DNA of 64,000 nucleotides from Symbiodinium natans (lineage: Eukaryota > Sar > Dinophyceae > Suessiales > Symbiodiniaceae), in assembly GCA_905221605.1 (NCBI GenBank), contig CAJNDS010000362.1, positions 50,821 to 114,820 of the forward strand, given 5' to 3'. The notes beneath the pieces were generated by a model, which was given only the letters and a program-made list of their open reading frames with translations, did not search any database and had not been told where the DNA came from. The position numbers and the translations under genes were made by a program. The first letter of the stretch is position 1. Each line of letters starts with the position of its first letter. This document shows positions 23,094 to 34,060 of the stretch, piece by piece.

Positions 23094-24447
23094 CTAATTC
23101 GGGATGAGCCGCAGATCATCCATCCAGACCGCCATGCCTTCCCCCTCCTCAGCCGTTCCGCCCGGCTTGGCGAAGACATACCTGGCATGCTCCACGTTCG
23201 TGCTCATGTGAACCAGCTCGATGCGGTTTACTATAAAACGGCAAGACTCCCATGAGCGCATGCATCAAAGGACTTTGCAATAATGCATTCTCTCAAGGGC
23301 CAACGATTCATGTAGTCGCCTCTGGTGGGACTCGGGCTCATACCTCGAAGCCTACGGAGGGCTTTGAACCTACGTCCCCTACATCTCCCAGTGCAGGGAA
23401 GCTTCTTGCATGGGTTCTCATCGTCCAAGCTTTCGGCTGCTTTGTTCCTTGGCGGTTAGGATCCCTGGCACAGCCGGAGCAAGATCGCATGACATACTTT
23501 CGCCCGATCTTACACACCTTCTAAGCGTTACAGGCCGGACAGGCCGCGTGTCCAATGATACCACATCAGGTAGGGATGGTGTCACGCACTCACAGTGTTT
23601 CAGCGCAGCTGCATTCCGAGGACATGAACAATGCAAAGCACTCCTAAACAATCCTGAACATGTGCCTATTCAAGCCGATGAGTGGACAAAAGCAAGATTG
23701 CAAGGTACGAGCAAAACTTTGCGCACAACCTGCGAAAAACTCGGGTACCTCGAACATCTGCTACCCAGTATGTGGACTCCCAAGGCTTCGAGGCCTGAAC
23801 CCGCATTGCATCCCAGGCTCATCTCTTCTGGCTTGAACCGACGCGCTCCTGGATGCGACTCGTCCTGGCTTGGACAAGTTGAGGTTGTCGGCCTCACGAG
23901 TTTTGGCTTCGTACTTGGCAAAAGGGCCTGTCAGATCTGCTCGCTACCTGCTGGTAGCAGAAAATCACACCGCTCGCCGTACATTACATTACACCACCCC
24001 GGAAAACAAAGTCGTGCGAGAACCATGACTGCTCTCTGCCAGAAAAATCGCCGCGATCTTGCACCTCACAGCGAGGATTGATGGTCTCCGTGAAAACTAT
24101 CGTTTCCTTTTGGAGTGTCAGTGTCGCGATGCATCTCTTGGACATGTAGAAGCGGAGACTGGCGGAGACAGGCCTTGAGACCCACATTGACATGTTGCCA
24201 CCCCTGTGGAGGAGCATCCAGGCAACTGCGCGGCACATGTTGGCGCGCTCGTCACTTCAATGTTCGCAGCTCATCGCTACCAGGATGTTGGGAGCTTACA
24301 CTCCGAAACAGAACCAGCCATCATGGGCCATCTAGACCCCTCACTTCAACCTCGAGTCTCCAGCAACTATCAACCGGCCGAGCCCGCAGAGCCCGCTTCA
24401 AGGTCTCCTTGCACTCCTCCAAATAGTCGGGGTTAGTCGCACCGAAC
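23094..24447 (-). CDS. Gene ending in a carbohydrate-binding-like jelly-roll domain
   Basis: Three minus-strand exons are seen. 24447-24345 contains TNPDYLEECKETLKRALRAR and ends at GTGAGG in phase 0. About 24180-23998 contains KRCIATLTLQKETIVF and EQSWFSHDFVFRG and leaves in phase 1. 23230-23094 enters in phase 1, contains NRIELVHMSTNVEHARYVF and ends VWMDDLRLIPN-stop. The last two exons have the strand pattern of CBM4/9-like jelly rolls: a Trp-led strand, then a run of alternating hydrophobics, then a final strand resembling VYFDDVRL. That family resemblance is by pattern only. The 5' boundary of the middle exon is uncertain, and an alternative frame there is also open for part of its length. 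Confidence 0.5.
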
Positions 24448-24711
24448 CTGAAGGCAAGGCCCTTTTGGGAGCAATACCTGTTAAGGCTGGAAGCCTACGT
24501 GCTAAAGCTTGTAGCAGAAGGGCTATACAAGGGTTATATAGTACCGCAGAGTTGTTCAACAGCGTGACTTCATGTGATAGGTCGTGTTGTCGGCTACAGG
24601 CGGCCCCGGCTTAATTGAGAGAGTCATTAGGCTTCTCCGAAACTTGAACCCAATCATAATTAAGTACCCCAGTAACCTTCTTCGTTTTTGACGATGATGG
24701 GGTTCACAAGT

Positions 24712-25262
24712 TCATGACCTCATGGAGTTGAATCCGGGAGGCTTGATCAGCGGAGGTGGCTTTCGCTTCTTGTTGTTGGCGATGGGCTTGGCACCCTTCG
24801 CCTTGTGCAGGGCTGTGGGTTCTTTTTGGGTTTCAGCGTGTGGGGAATACTTCCGGGACCGGATTGTAGGCTTCATTTTTGCAGATGTTGCGTGGGCGAT
24901 GTGCCCGTCACCTCGAACGCAGCGTCGAAGTCGCTGACGGGCAGTGCGTACCTCGAGGAATCGAAGTGAAAGACCCCTGAATGCCTCTCGCTTGAGCGAG
25001 TGCCGTGCCTGCGTGCGAAAGCATTCAAGCACCATAGAAGCCTGCGTCAGAAGTCAATCCAGGCCGAGATGCCACTCCTCAGTGTGTAGCGACGTGTCCA
25101 GCGGGTGAACCACCTTGCAAGGAGAGTTTAGGGTCCTTATACAGTCTGCAGGTGCCAAGGCTTGGGTCTCAATGTTGACCGCGCTTCACGTTCCACTTAG
25201 CAAAGTCTCAGCGAACCGAAGCATTTCAAGCGCTTCCAGCAAGTCCAAGTCCGCGAAGCACG
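24712..25262 (-). CDS. Candidate exons of a lysine-rich protein
   Basis: A minus-strand frame ending at 24712 gives a basic C terminus (KAKGAKPIANNKKRKPPPL) with a stop. Upstream, a short frame at about 25262-25190 gives DLDLLEALEMLRFAETLLSG, strongly helical. The link between them is not established. The overlapping plus-strand ORF at 24722-24937 is hydrophobic and less convincing. Confidence 0.32.
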
Positions 25263-25813
25263 TTATGGAGCATCTTACGACCGGGGTGAGAATTAGGGCT
25301 CTCCAAACTCTCCAACTTCTCTGAGAAGTTTTGCTTTTGTTCGTGCTTCGGCTTCAAGTCTTAGGCACAGCAAAGATCGGCTGGATAGCGCTCATGCTTT
25401 AACGGAAAATACTTGGGTAAATGACACGTGGTATATCTACATAATGCTGCTTTATGCGACTTCTGTACATGCATACAGTGTCAGAGCTGGGGCTGAGAAG
25501 GTTCTGAAGGGATTCTCGCACACCACAAACAAAGCCCTAACTAAGCGCCCCCTCTTTGAATGAATATGAGGTGGGTAGCTTTGGGGGCAGCTTGTGTGGC
25601 CGGGCCGCATCCGAGTCAGCGCAACCTTGTCCGGACACACACCACTGACCGTGAGACTTGTCCTTGGGTTGTTGGCGTTGTTTGATTCGCCTGAGGCTTG
25701 GGACTTCATAGTTTTGATTTTCGGCTTTAGGGTGAATGTGGCGCAACACACTTAAGATGCTTAGATGCTTGTAGCTCCAGTACAATTAGAAGCTGCAAGA
25801 AAAGATCCAGGGT

Positions 25814-26323
25814 TCACGGCCAAGGGTCCAAATTTTGGTACACGCCTTCGTGCTCGTACAGCCCGGCCCTACTTGTCCTGAGCCTTGATGCCTTTCCGAA
25901 GCCAATAACCAAAACCATCCACAACCTTCCGTGCCCTGAGCCGTTCCAGTTAACCTCCCTGCCCTGAATGAGTCGCCGTGCGCGCCGAGATGCATAGCTC
26001 AGGGTCACATGAGGGCTTACGTGGGGTCGGAAGCTCCTGTGCGACACATTCCACGATGTGACACTATTCGAGCGTTCAGGGTAAGGAGGATCAGATATTC
26101 TAGGAACCCTCGCAGCTCGCCGGCCAGAATCGTTCTCGTCTGATCCCGGCACTCGCTTCGGGTCAGATTTTTTGCTCCCATCTGTAGTATCTGTAGGCGT
26201 CGACTTGGTCACGGGTTTGCGGGATTTTGGCGTCGCACTGGTTCCGTGGTCAAATTCGCGTTTCTGCCTCGGTCCGTGCGCTTTTGCGCGCTTCGATCCT
26301 TGGGTTCTTGGACGGCTTCTCAT
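25814..26323 (-). CDS. Candidate basic, disordered protein segment
   Basis: A 169-codon minus-strand frame with an ATG at 26323 starts with about 75 hydrophilic, Lys/Arg/Ser/Asp-rich residues (KSTPTDTTDGSKKSDPKRVP) that resemble a disordered exon. The second half is less coding-like and may be intron read-through. No domain is seen. Confidence 0.28.
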   Translation of the reverse strand: MRSRPRTQGSKRAKAHGPRQKREFDHGTSATPKSRKPVTKSTPTDTTDGSKKSDPKRVPGSDENDSGRRAARVPRISDPPYPERSNSVTSWNVSHRSFRPHVSPHVTLSYASRRARRLIQGREVNWNGSGHGRLWMVLVIGFGKASRLRTSRAGLYEHEGVYQNLDPWP

Positions 26324-26599
26324 ACTCGGCGGCGTTCGAAATCACACTCCCGCGTTGGTCCTGTTCTACGCCGGCATAATCAAAGTTCTGGGCTGGGAAG
26401 TTAAGAGTTTAGGAGTTTAGGATGTGCAGGCTTGGGGAGGTTCGGGGAGCGGTGTGGTCGTTAGGAGCCGATGGTTCCGATTTTGTGGGATGTAAGGTTG
26501 CTATCGTTTTTGACGGGAAGCAAGCAAGAGAAACTTTGGAAGGGGGTCCGTACGTTCGACACTGCCGGACAGTGTAACTGTCAAATTGGGGCAGAAGGC

Positions 26600-26790
26600 C
26601 ACATCAGGTTTCAGACATTTGGAACCAGGTTTCAGAGATTTAGAACCAAGAGACACTATACGGAAGGCAATGGCGAGGATTCTCATCACTTTTTTTGGGG
26701 CACAAGGCAACAGAGCTGACCTTCTGGAGGTTTCAGACATTTTGAACCAGGTTTCAGACGATATTTAGAACCCAGAGGCACTATATATGG
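26600..26790 (+). repeat. Tandem duplication of a GGTTTCAGACATTTGGAACC unit
   Basis: The words GGTTTCAGACATTTGGAACC and GGTTTCAGAGATTTAGAACC at 26607-26645 recur at about 26729-26770 with a shared tail (AGAGACACTATA versus AGAGGCACTATA). This gives two units about 120 bp apart, each an internal doublet. Confidence 0.75.
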
Positions 26791-26859
26791 AAGTGCACGA
26801 CAGCGTAAAAGTCAATCGATGCAATGTCCTTCCCCTATAATTATACCCGCAACAAGGGG

Positions 26860-27350
26860 ACCTAATCCGAGGCGCGCGAGAGATGCGCGTTGGGACCCAA
26901 GCCCACCCTGCGCCCGCCCCGCCCGTGCGCCCGCCATGTTCGGCACGGTGCGCCCACCGCACCCACCACACCCGCCGCGCCCGCCGCGCCCACCGCTCTC
27001 GACGCGCGCCCACCGCGCCCACCGCGCTCGCCGCGCCAACCGCTCGCCGCGACAGCCGTGCTCGCCCGCGACCGCCGCTCTGGCCTACCGCGCTCGCCAC
27101 GCCCACCGCGCTCACCCCCACCACGCTCGCAGCGCCTACGCGCTCGCCGCGTTCGCCGCGCTCGCCGCGCCCGCTGCGCTCGTCACTCCCACCGAGCTCG
27201 CCGCGCCCACGGCGCTTGCCACGCCCACGGCGCTTGCCGCGCCCACCGCGCTCCCCGCGCCCATCGTGCCCACCGCGCCGCCGCACCCACAGCGCCCGCC
27301 GCGCCCGCCAGCGCCGCGCTCGCCAGCGCCACGCTCAATATTGCCCAGCG
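26860..27350 (+). repeat. GC-rich 9-bp CACCGCGCC minisatellite
   Basis: About 480 bp of variations on CACCGCGCC, CGCCGCGCT and CACGCCCACG in a 9-bp register. All frames stay open because stops are excluded by composition; the Pro/Arg/Ala or Gly/Ala ORFs are artefacts. Confidence 0.85.
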
Positions 27351-28133
27351 GCGTCCAAGGCATGTCCGGGGGGTGTTATAGGGCTGCGGGCACTGAGCCG
27401 TAGGCATGGCAAGAATGCCTTCCGACAAAATTTTCAAGCACACTGGCACAAGACAGCTGCACTCGCGGGATCGTTGAGGACAGCCCCTCGAACCCCCCGA
27501 GCCCCCAAGCCCCCGAACACCCGATCTTGAAGCTGCACTCCTGACCATCGAGAAAGCCATCCTGCCGCTGTCGTCCCGTGAGCTGGGGCAGTACACACCT
27601 GCAGCTTCTAACTTTCCTTACACCAACTCAAGAAAGCATCATACACCAACGTATGACGACGACAAAGATAGCTAAAATCCGCCGAGGCCTCGGGCCGGGT
27701 ATCTGGGTTGCACAAAGCAAGCACCCACCCTCTAATTTCCCCACTACCCCTGTATTTGCACTTTTTGCCCAAAGTGCCCCCTCCGCCTAGCCGACCACGG
27801 CACACCCCCCTACTCCCCTCGCGTATCATGAATACTACAGACATCAAGCAAGCAATAATTGCACTTGCGGCAGTAATAACGTCAGCAATGCTACCTCGGA
27901 CCCCCCCAAACCGTCTAGTAGTGAGCCCCTAAGCACAGGCACCTTCTAGGCTCTTAGCAGCTTTTCGGGGCACCGTTGCTATTGGAGGTGTGGCTCAGCT
28001 TCTTTTTGGTGAGAAGGACTGGCCGCCTGATGGACCATGACTCCATCGCGCCTTTTATTGTCTCTGGCTTCAAGTGGGTCCGTCTGAGGCTTTAGTGTAG
28101 TACGCTTAGGGCTCGGGCAAAGCAAACTGCCCC

Positions 28134-29040
28134 GGATTTTGCCCGAAAGCACGGCGGAGGGTTTTTCAGCGGAGGCGGTGTCGTTAAAGAGTGTCGTTAT
28201 ATGGATGATGTGATGGAATGGCGTGATGGATTTGATGGATTTCGCTGCGTGATTTCGTTGCATGATGGCTTGGGTGGGCTTTCCTTTTCAAACTAATATG
28301 TTTTAAAGCACGGGGTGGGGTAGGCGGGAGCCGCCGCACCTCGATCGGTAAAAAATGGAAAAACGACAACCCTCTGCGTGTTTTGGCGTTGTCGAAATGC
28401 AAAACCGATGACCCTCCGCGTGGACCCGGCGTGTCGCGATCGCGCGAACGACATCCCTTTGCTTGTTTTCGTGTTGTCGAAACGCAAAGCGATGACCCTC
28501 TGCGTGGACCCGGCGTGTCGCGATCGCGCGAACGACAACCCTTTGCGTGTTTTCGCGTTGTCGAAACGTCGTCGAAACGCAAAAACGATGACCCTCTGCG
28601 TGTGCGCGGGGTGTCGTGATCGCACGCACGACAATCCTCTGCGTGTTTTTGCGTTGTCAACACGCTGCCGAAACGCAAAAACGGTGACCCTCTGCGTGCG
28701 CGCGGGGTGTCGTGATCGCACGAACGACAACCCTCTGCGTGTTTTCGCATCGTCGAAACATTGTCGAAGCGCAAAAACGAGGACCCTCTGCGTGTTTCCG
28801 GCGTGTCGTGATCGCACGAACGTCAACCCTCTGCGTGTTAATTTTATTTGCGTTGTCGAAAATGGATTACGTGAAACTTCTTCGTTGTCGTCCTTCATCG
28901 TCGTTGACACAAGTATGGATGTCGTGGTGGATGGACGTCATGATTGATGATTGCTTAATTGTTCTAAATATTTCTTTAAAATACTGGGGTCTTAACCGCG
29001 AGTCTAAAATGCTTTCGGGACAACCGTTCTCTAGTTATAG
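28134..29040 (+). mobile_element. TIR-bearing repeat element, long copy
   Basis: The left end reads GATTTTGCCCGAAAGCACGG and the right end AAATGCTTTCGGGACAACCG, so the inner ends are inverted repeats of TTGTCCCGAAAGCA. Order inside: GGAGGGTTTTTCAGCGGAGG, ATGGATTTGATGG words, an A/T linker, GCGGGAGCCGCCGCACC, then about 11 copies of CCCTCTGCGTG spaced about 45 bp apart (a dimer of about 90 bp), then TGGATGTCGTGGTGGATGG and the right TIR. The same order appears inverted at 6220-6771 with only about two dimers. No transposase is encoded. Confidence 0.72.
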
Positions 29041-29164
29041 ACGTCGGTTGGATTCCTCGACCTGGATTACAACAGGAGCCCTAACATCTATACATATTTA
29101 TACGCATACGCCTGAATCTGCGGTGCTCAAGCACGGTACACTGCGCAGCCTCACCGCCTAGCAC

Positions 29165-29883
29165 CTGAGCCCCGAATGGCCCGAGCTTCCCAAAGATGGC
29201 CTTCCCATGCACTGGCCATGTCATCCTCAAAGGCCCTCTTGTTCCCGTTGCCAATGAAGGGGTAGATGGAAACTGGTACGCGAGTGATCTCACAGCACTC
29301 CTGACACGTGGTGGATTGACTGTGCTGAGAGGCCACCCTCACAGAGAAGAAACACAACAAAAGTGCGGAAAGTGCGGAAGACACTGACGAAGAAACCGGG
29401 TGGCACAAACAAGCCGCTTAGCCCCACTCGGCAGGGAGAGAACGCGCAATACCTGGACACACCTTTCCGCTTGCCATGCGTAGGGATATCATATTCGCAC
29501 CCATGCTCCAAACCGAACCGGTGAACCTGCAAAGCTGACTCGGACAGCGGGCACAAATGCACCAACTGCTATTGCAAGTAGGTTGTATTGAAGCCCAATG
29601 CATGCCAGCCACGTACTTGAAGCGAATCCAAGCACCTGCCGGTGCAGTTCAGGAAAAGTATGCCCCACACGTGTGACAGCAAGCTGTTGCCAGAGCCTTG
29701 ACACTTGACTTTCATGTAAGAGCTGCATGACACCCCATGTTATCCCGAAACGCTACTGGCCCAACACAAGGTTGAACGCTAGCCATGCCAGTCTGGAAAT
29801 TTGCCTGGTAAGCTGCCAGTTAATTCGGCAAGCATGAGTTGAACTCCGATTGAGGGGTCTTTCGTTGCCTGAAGGTGAAGAAC
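29165..29883 (-). CDS. Candidate multi-exon gene, unknown function
   Basis: Three minus-strand segments look coding. 29883 to about 29779 begins CAAG|GTT, contains ATKDPSIGVQLMLAELTGSL, and either stops at 29779 or splices earlier at CCA|GACTGG. 29722-29617 contains RLWQQLAVTRVGHTFPELH and ends at GTACGT. 29300-29165 begins TCAG|GAG, contains PVSIYPFIGNGNKRAFEDDM and ends at GTGCTA. The last intron is not phase-matched, so an exon may be missing. No domain is recognised. Confidence 0.42.
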
Positions 29884-30176
29884 CTTGCAGGCCGAACAGG
29901 CCAGTCCCCCGCACTCCAGCAAAAACGGACAACGGCCCGAGATCGGACGGGTTTGGAAAAGAACGCAGATTTGACCCAGGTTGCTCCCGAATGCCGCTCT
30001 GTGTGAGTTCTCGCTTCTAGAAGGCACATTGTTCCCAAATGGAGAGAGTGGATGAGAACCGCAGGAAGAAGTGATTAACCGGCGAATCGGTGCTCGTCTT
30101 GTTGAAGTGGTGGATGTGAAGCACGACGAGCTCGAAAACCCCAAGCCTTCAGTGCTGTGCACATCATGCCTGTGGG

Positions 30177-30275
30177 GGTGGGGTGGGGACGGGCGGGGGC
30201 GGGGCGGGGCGGGGGCGGGGCAGCTGGGGCGGGGGTGGGGCGGGGCGGGGTGGGGCGGGGTGGGGCGGCCTTGAT
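30177..30275. repeat. GGGGC/GGGGT G-rich tract
   Basis: About 100 bp of GGGGC, GGGCGGG and GGGGT words with many runs of three to five guanines on the plus strand. Such a tract can form G-quadruplexes. Confidence 0.9.
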
Positions 30276-30389
30276 GATGCTCAATCTTTTGGGGTTACGA
30301 AACATGTTCAGGTTTCCAGGTCGCACCTTAAGCCGGCCCAACAGGGCCTTTGAGACTTTGTTGTTTCGCGCGTAGGTTGGCTTTGAACC

Positions 30390-30770
30390 TCAAGTCCAAG
30401 CCCTTGAGAATCCTTGGCTTTTTGCTGTACCAGCAAGCTTTGACGCCATTCCTGAGCCTCCAGGCCGCACACTTAATGAGCAAATTGCAAATTGTCCGTT
30501 TTTGAACCGAAGGTCAGTTTCAGTGCATGCTGCCATCGATACCGACAAGACTTTTTTCCACAATTCAATCAGACACTTGCCTTTGTCGGAGGCCTCGGTA
30601 AGCAGGCTTTTCCTCGGCATGCGGGGCTCACCATTCCAAGGCTGAGTTCAAATTGACATGTGAGGCAACGAGCGACCCCGAAACCCAACTCAAACCTATC
30701 ATCAGAGTCTGACGAAGTCTCCCGAGCTACACCCCCCCATTCCCTTCTACCTGCATGACGCGCACGCAAG
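30390..30770 (-). CDS. Candidate exons, unknown
   Basis: Two overlapping minus-strand frames look coding in succession. About 30770-30610 contains SSDSDDRFELGFGVARCLTC and meets a GTGAGC donor. About 30605-30400 follows ACCGAG|GCC and contains KCLIELWKKVLSVSMAACTE. The implied intron would be only about 40 nt, so a frameshift or a wrong boundary is possible. No domain is seen. Confidence 0.33.
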
Positions 30771-32345
30771 CCACCAGCTGGTGCTTCAGCTGCACAAGCT
30801 TTCGTACGTGGGGAGGGCATTATGTCAGGATGCAAGGCATACTTTCTCACACAATGTCCATAGCTGGGATGATACGGGGCCATGGGAGGCGTTGCGCGGT
30901 TTTCTACAAACGTTCAGACGGGCAGCAGGGCTTACACCAGTTCTTTTGTGCTTGATCAGGCCCTGAAAGTAAAACACTCCAAAGCCAAAAGAGGAACATT
31001 GCGCAAATTTGCAAACGTAGCGTCAGACCGTGGTTCGGAGGGCAGGAGGCCGCAAGCCCCCTGAGGGCCTGCATGAGACGTGGCACGTCTGAAGCAGAGA
31101 GCTACCAACCCCCGAGCAATGATACGACAGGAGGTTCGAATAGAAATGACACTTGATGCATACAGGAGCAAGCAAACACAACTTGCCTTTCGAAGGGTAG
31201 GGGATCAAAAAAATTTATTTGGGATCAAAAAAATTTATTTCCAGGCGGATCAAAAAAACTTATTTGGGATCAAAAAAAATTACTGAAGGCTTCGAAGGCT
31301 TCTTGCAAGCGGAGCGGAGGCTGTAAACGCTCAGAAATGCAGCAGTTCTGGCCGTTTGCAAGCTCTAAATACCGAAAAATACAGCATTTATGCGGGAACT
31401 ACTGAAAATAGCAGCATTTCTGGGTTTCCAGAGAGGCAGATATTGTATACAGCAGTTCTGCGCTTTCAGAGGCTGGAAATACTGTACACTGCAGCATTTC
31501 TCAGTTTCCAGAGGCTGCAAATACTGAAAATAGCAGCAGCATTTCTGCGATTTCAGAGGCTGGAAACACTGTAAGTAGCAGCATTTCTGAGTTTGCAGAG
31601 GCTGCAAATCAATGCTGGCATCTTGGCATTAGAAGTTTCAAACAGATGCGTATACTCTGAAGCATGCATATTATGGCATAATATAGTATATTCTTGTATA
31701 ATAATACTATTGTATGACATTGTGTATTCTTGCATATTATTGTATATTGGTGTATATATCGTTGAGTATTATTGTATTGTCTTGTATTATCTTGTACTTT
31801 TGTATAATGTTGCACATTGTTGCATATTATTGAATGTTATTGCATGTTTTTAAAATTCTTGTATATTCTTCTCATTTTTGTAGATTGCGTTATATGATTG
31901 TATATTATTGAATTTCTTTGTATATTATTGCAGGTTGTTCTATATTCTTGTATATTGTACATTCTTGCATATTATTGTATATTATTGTCTACTATTGTAT
32001 ATTATGGAATATTTTTGCATATTGTTTTATATTATTGTATGTCATTGTACGTCACTGCGTTTTTGTGTTTTCTATATTGCTGTATATGTTTTGCATATTT
32101 TTGAGAATTATTGTATATATTGTTGTATATTGTTGTGTTTTTTGTATATTATTGTATATTGTTGTCCATGATTGTCAATTACTGAAATTATTGTAAGTTA
32201 TTCTTGTTTTACGTGTATGTTGCTGCATATTTTTTGTCTATACTTGTATATTGTTGAATTTTTGTGTATTATTGTATTTTATTGTCTCTTTTTGTAATAT
32301 ATTCTTGTATAGTATTGTATCTTATGGTGTCTTCATGTTTTTTTT

Positions 32346-32665
32346 GCAAAAAAGTGCTCGCATCCTGGGATTGGAAGGATTCATGTGCTTTGAAGCAAGC
32401 TTGCCCGGACTAAGAAAACAGCGGGGAGGTTGGGGGAGGCGCAGCCCCCCCCCATTTGCAAACACAACGCTCAAATCATTGGTTTGGAAAGGATATTCAT
32501 ATGCTTTGAAGCAAGCTTGCCCGGCTTTAACAAACAGCGGGGGGTTTGAGGGGGGGGGGGGGGGGGGGGGGACGCAGACCCCACCCCATTTGCAAACACA
32601 ATGCTAGCATCATGTGTCCGGAACGTATTCATACGCGTTGAAGAAGCTTGCCCGGCGCCAGACAA
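32346..32665 (+). repeat. Three copies of the TTTGCAAACACAATG module
   Basis: Each copy reads roughly TTTGCAAACACAATGCTCGC, then ATCATGGGTTT, CGTATGCTTTGAAGCAAGC and TTGCCCGG, and is followed by AACAGCGGGG, a poly-G run and CGCAGCCCC leading to the next copy. Other copies lie at 33199-33272, 49148-49205 and 49296-49358, and a worn copy at 31605-31672. Confidence 0.75.
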
Positions 32666-32939
32666 ACAATAAATATGTATTCTGCATTATGAATTCTATA
32701 ACAAATACCATAAAGATATACATATATGCTTTGTTATTACGATTTTATTATATTGTTATGATACAAAGGTATACTATACGATATTGTGTTCTATGATACT
32801 CCGTTCCATGATATTATGTTGTTATTCTTTGTTTTAATATATACACATACTTATATATATATAGATATATATATATATATATACATATTATAACATATGA
32901 TGTTATGTTATGTTTTCCTACTTAACTAAATATACCATT

Positions 32940-33165
32940 ATGACCAAAAACACATAAATAAAAACAAAATCTGACCACGGGACCGGGAAACCACGGGACC
33001 AGAGGACTGGAGGACCAGAGGACCACGTGACCAGAGGACCGTAGGACCACAGCACCAAGCAACCAGAAGCCACAGCACCAGAAGATTAAGGGACCAGAGG
33101 GCCAGAGGACCTGGGGCCAACGTTAGCAAGGAAAACAAGCCAGGGCAAACGCTAGGCAAAAAAAA
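32940..33165 (+). repeat. 8-bp GGACCAGA minisatellite
   Basis: Variants such as GGACCACG, GGACCAGA and GAACCAGAAG repeat with an 8-11 bp period between two copies of the TTTGCAAACACAATG module. Confidence 0.85.
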
Positions 33166-33672
33166 CACCGGGCCCGTTGTTGGGGGAGGGCCCCGCCCCC
33201 CATTTGCAAACACAATGCTCGCATAATGGGTTTCAAAAAGATGCGTATGCTTTGCAGCAAGCTGGCACGACTTCGTCCTTGCTTTCTTTCTTTGCGCTAT
33301 TTTTTTTGATTCCTTGCTTCCTTCCTTCCTCCTTCCTTCCTTCCTTCCTTCCTTGCTTCCTTGCTTGCTTGCTTCCTTCCTTCCTTCCTGCCTTCCTTCC
33401 TTCCTTCCCTCACTCCCTCCCTCCTCCGTCCCTCCCCTTCCCTCTCTCCGTCGGAAGAACAGAATAAATTATTTCTTGATCCTAAATAAATTTTTTTGAT
33501 CTTAAATAATTTTTTCTTGATCCTAAATAAATTTTTTGTTGATCCGCATCCCCCTTTCGAATGGGGCATGGAGAAAGGTTCGGAATCCAGATTGCTCGTA
33601 ACGCTGGAAAAGAAGCAAACACTGGACCCCGACGAAGCCTGGATGCTTCGACGATTTAAGCAGTCTCATTGT

Positions 33673-34060
33673 TCAGACAGGAACTCTCATGATGCTGCAC
33701 AGGCGAGAACTTGTACGAGTAAAACTCGCCTTGACGTCCTCGAGTTCGGGCGAGTTCGTCTCTATCTGCGTGGACCATTCCGGCATGCATGTTCCTGAGC
33801 CGGTGTCCAGGTCCAGGCGCTTGAGTCTTAGGCTTTCGCTGACACGACAAATGCTCAGGGGTACTGAATGACTAGAAAAGGCTGACATGCCTGCGAAACG
33901 GACTTTCCGCATGCATGCGGGCAGAGAGTCCAAGGGAGGCGACGTGGCTGCAGCCGTAAATAATTTCCGACGCCGTTTTTCGCACAGAGCTGATCACCTG
34001 AAGCAATCTCCAGGCATCATTGGGCTTGTGCAACTGAAACTTATGTCTTCTTCAATTGCA
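33673..34060 (-). CDS. Candidate terminal exons, unknown
   Basis: The minus-strand exon 33838-33673 follows GTGTCAG|CG, contains LKRLDLDTGSGTCMPEW and ETNSPELEDVKASFTRT, and ends in TGA. A short upstream piece at about 34055-34007 contains HKFQLHKPNDAWRLLQ before GTGATC. The composition is convincing for the larger exon. No family is recognised. Confidence 0.38.

Larger units (their letters stand above)
31205..33548. repeat. Composite simple-repeat island 1
   Basis: Order: four GGATCAAAAAAATTTATTT units (31207-31285); a roughly 52-bp minisatellite with TAGCAGCATTTCTG and TTTCAGAGGCTG words (31333-31610); about 670 bp of TATTGTATAT-rich AT repeat (31665-32335); three tandem modules of about 116-131 bp with a poly-G run (32346-32665); AT-rich sequence with (TA)n (32670-32940); an 8-bp GGACCAGA array (32940-33165); one more module (33199-33272); a CTTCCTTC array (33275-33465); and inverted GGATCAAAAAAATTTATTT units (33470-33545). 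The first and last blocks are inverted copies, so the island is bracketed. No gene is seen inside. Confidence 0.8.

Noticed and set aside
23410-24081. Plus-strand ORF of 223 codons
   Set aside because: It overlaps the phase-matched minus-strand exons at 23998-24180, and its composition is uneven. I cannot exclude it fully.
26819-27530. Long Pro/Arg/Ala ORFs in all frames
   Set aside because: They come from the 9-bp CACCGCGCC array.
6300-28870. The CCCTCTGCGTG arrays as a CRISPR-like array
   Set aside because: Spacers are themselves repeats, lengths vary, and the sequence is eukaryotic; it is an internal minisatellite of a TIR element.
7905-30445. Shared words at 7905-7925 and 30430-30445 (TTTGACGCCATT) as evidence of a gene family
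   Set aside because: The match is about 12 exact bases with weak flanks, which is within chance for 64 kb.
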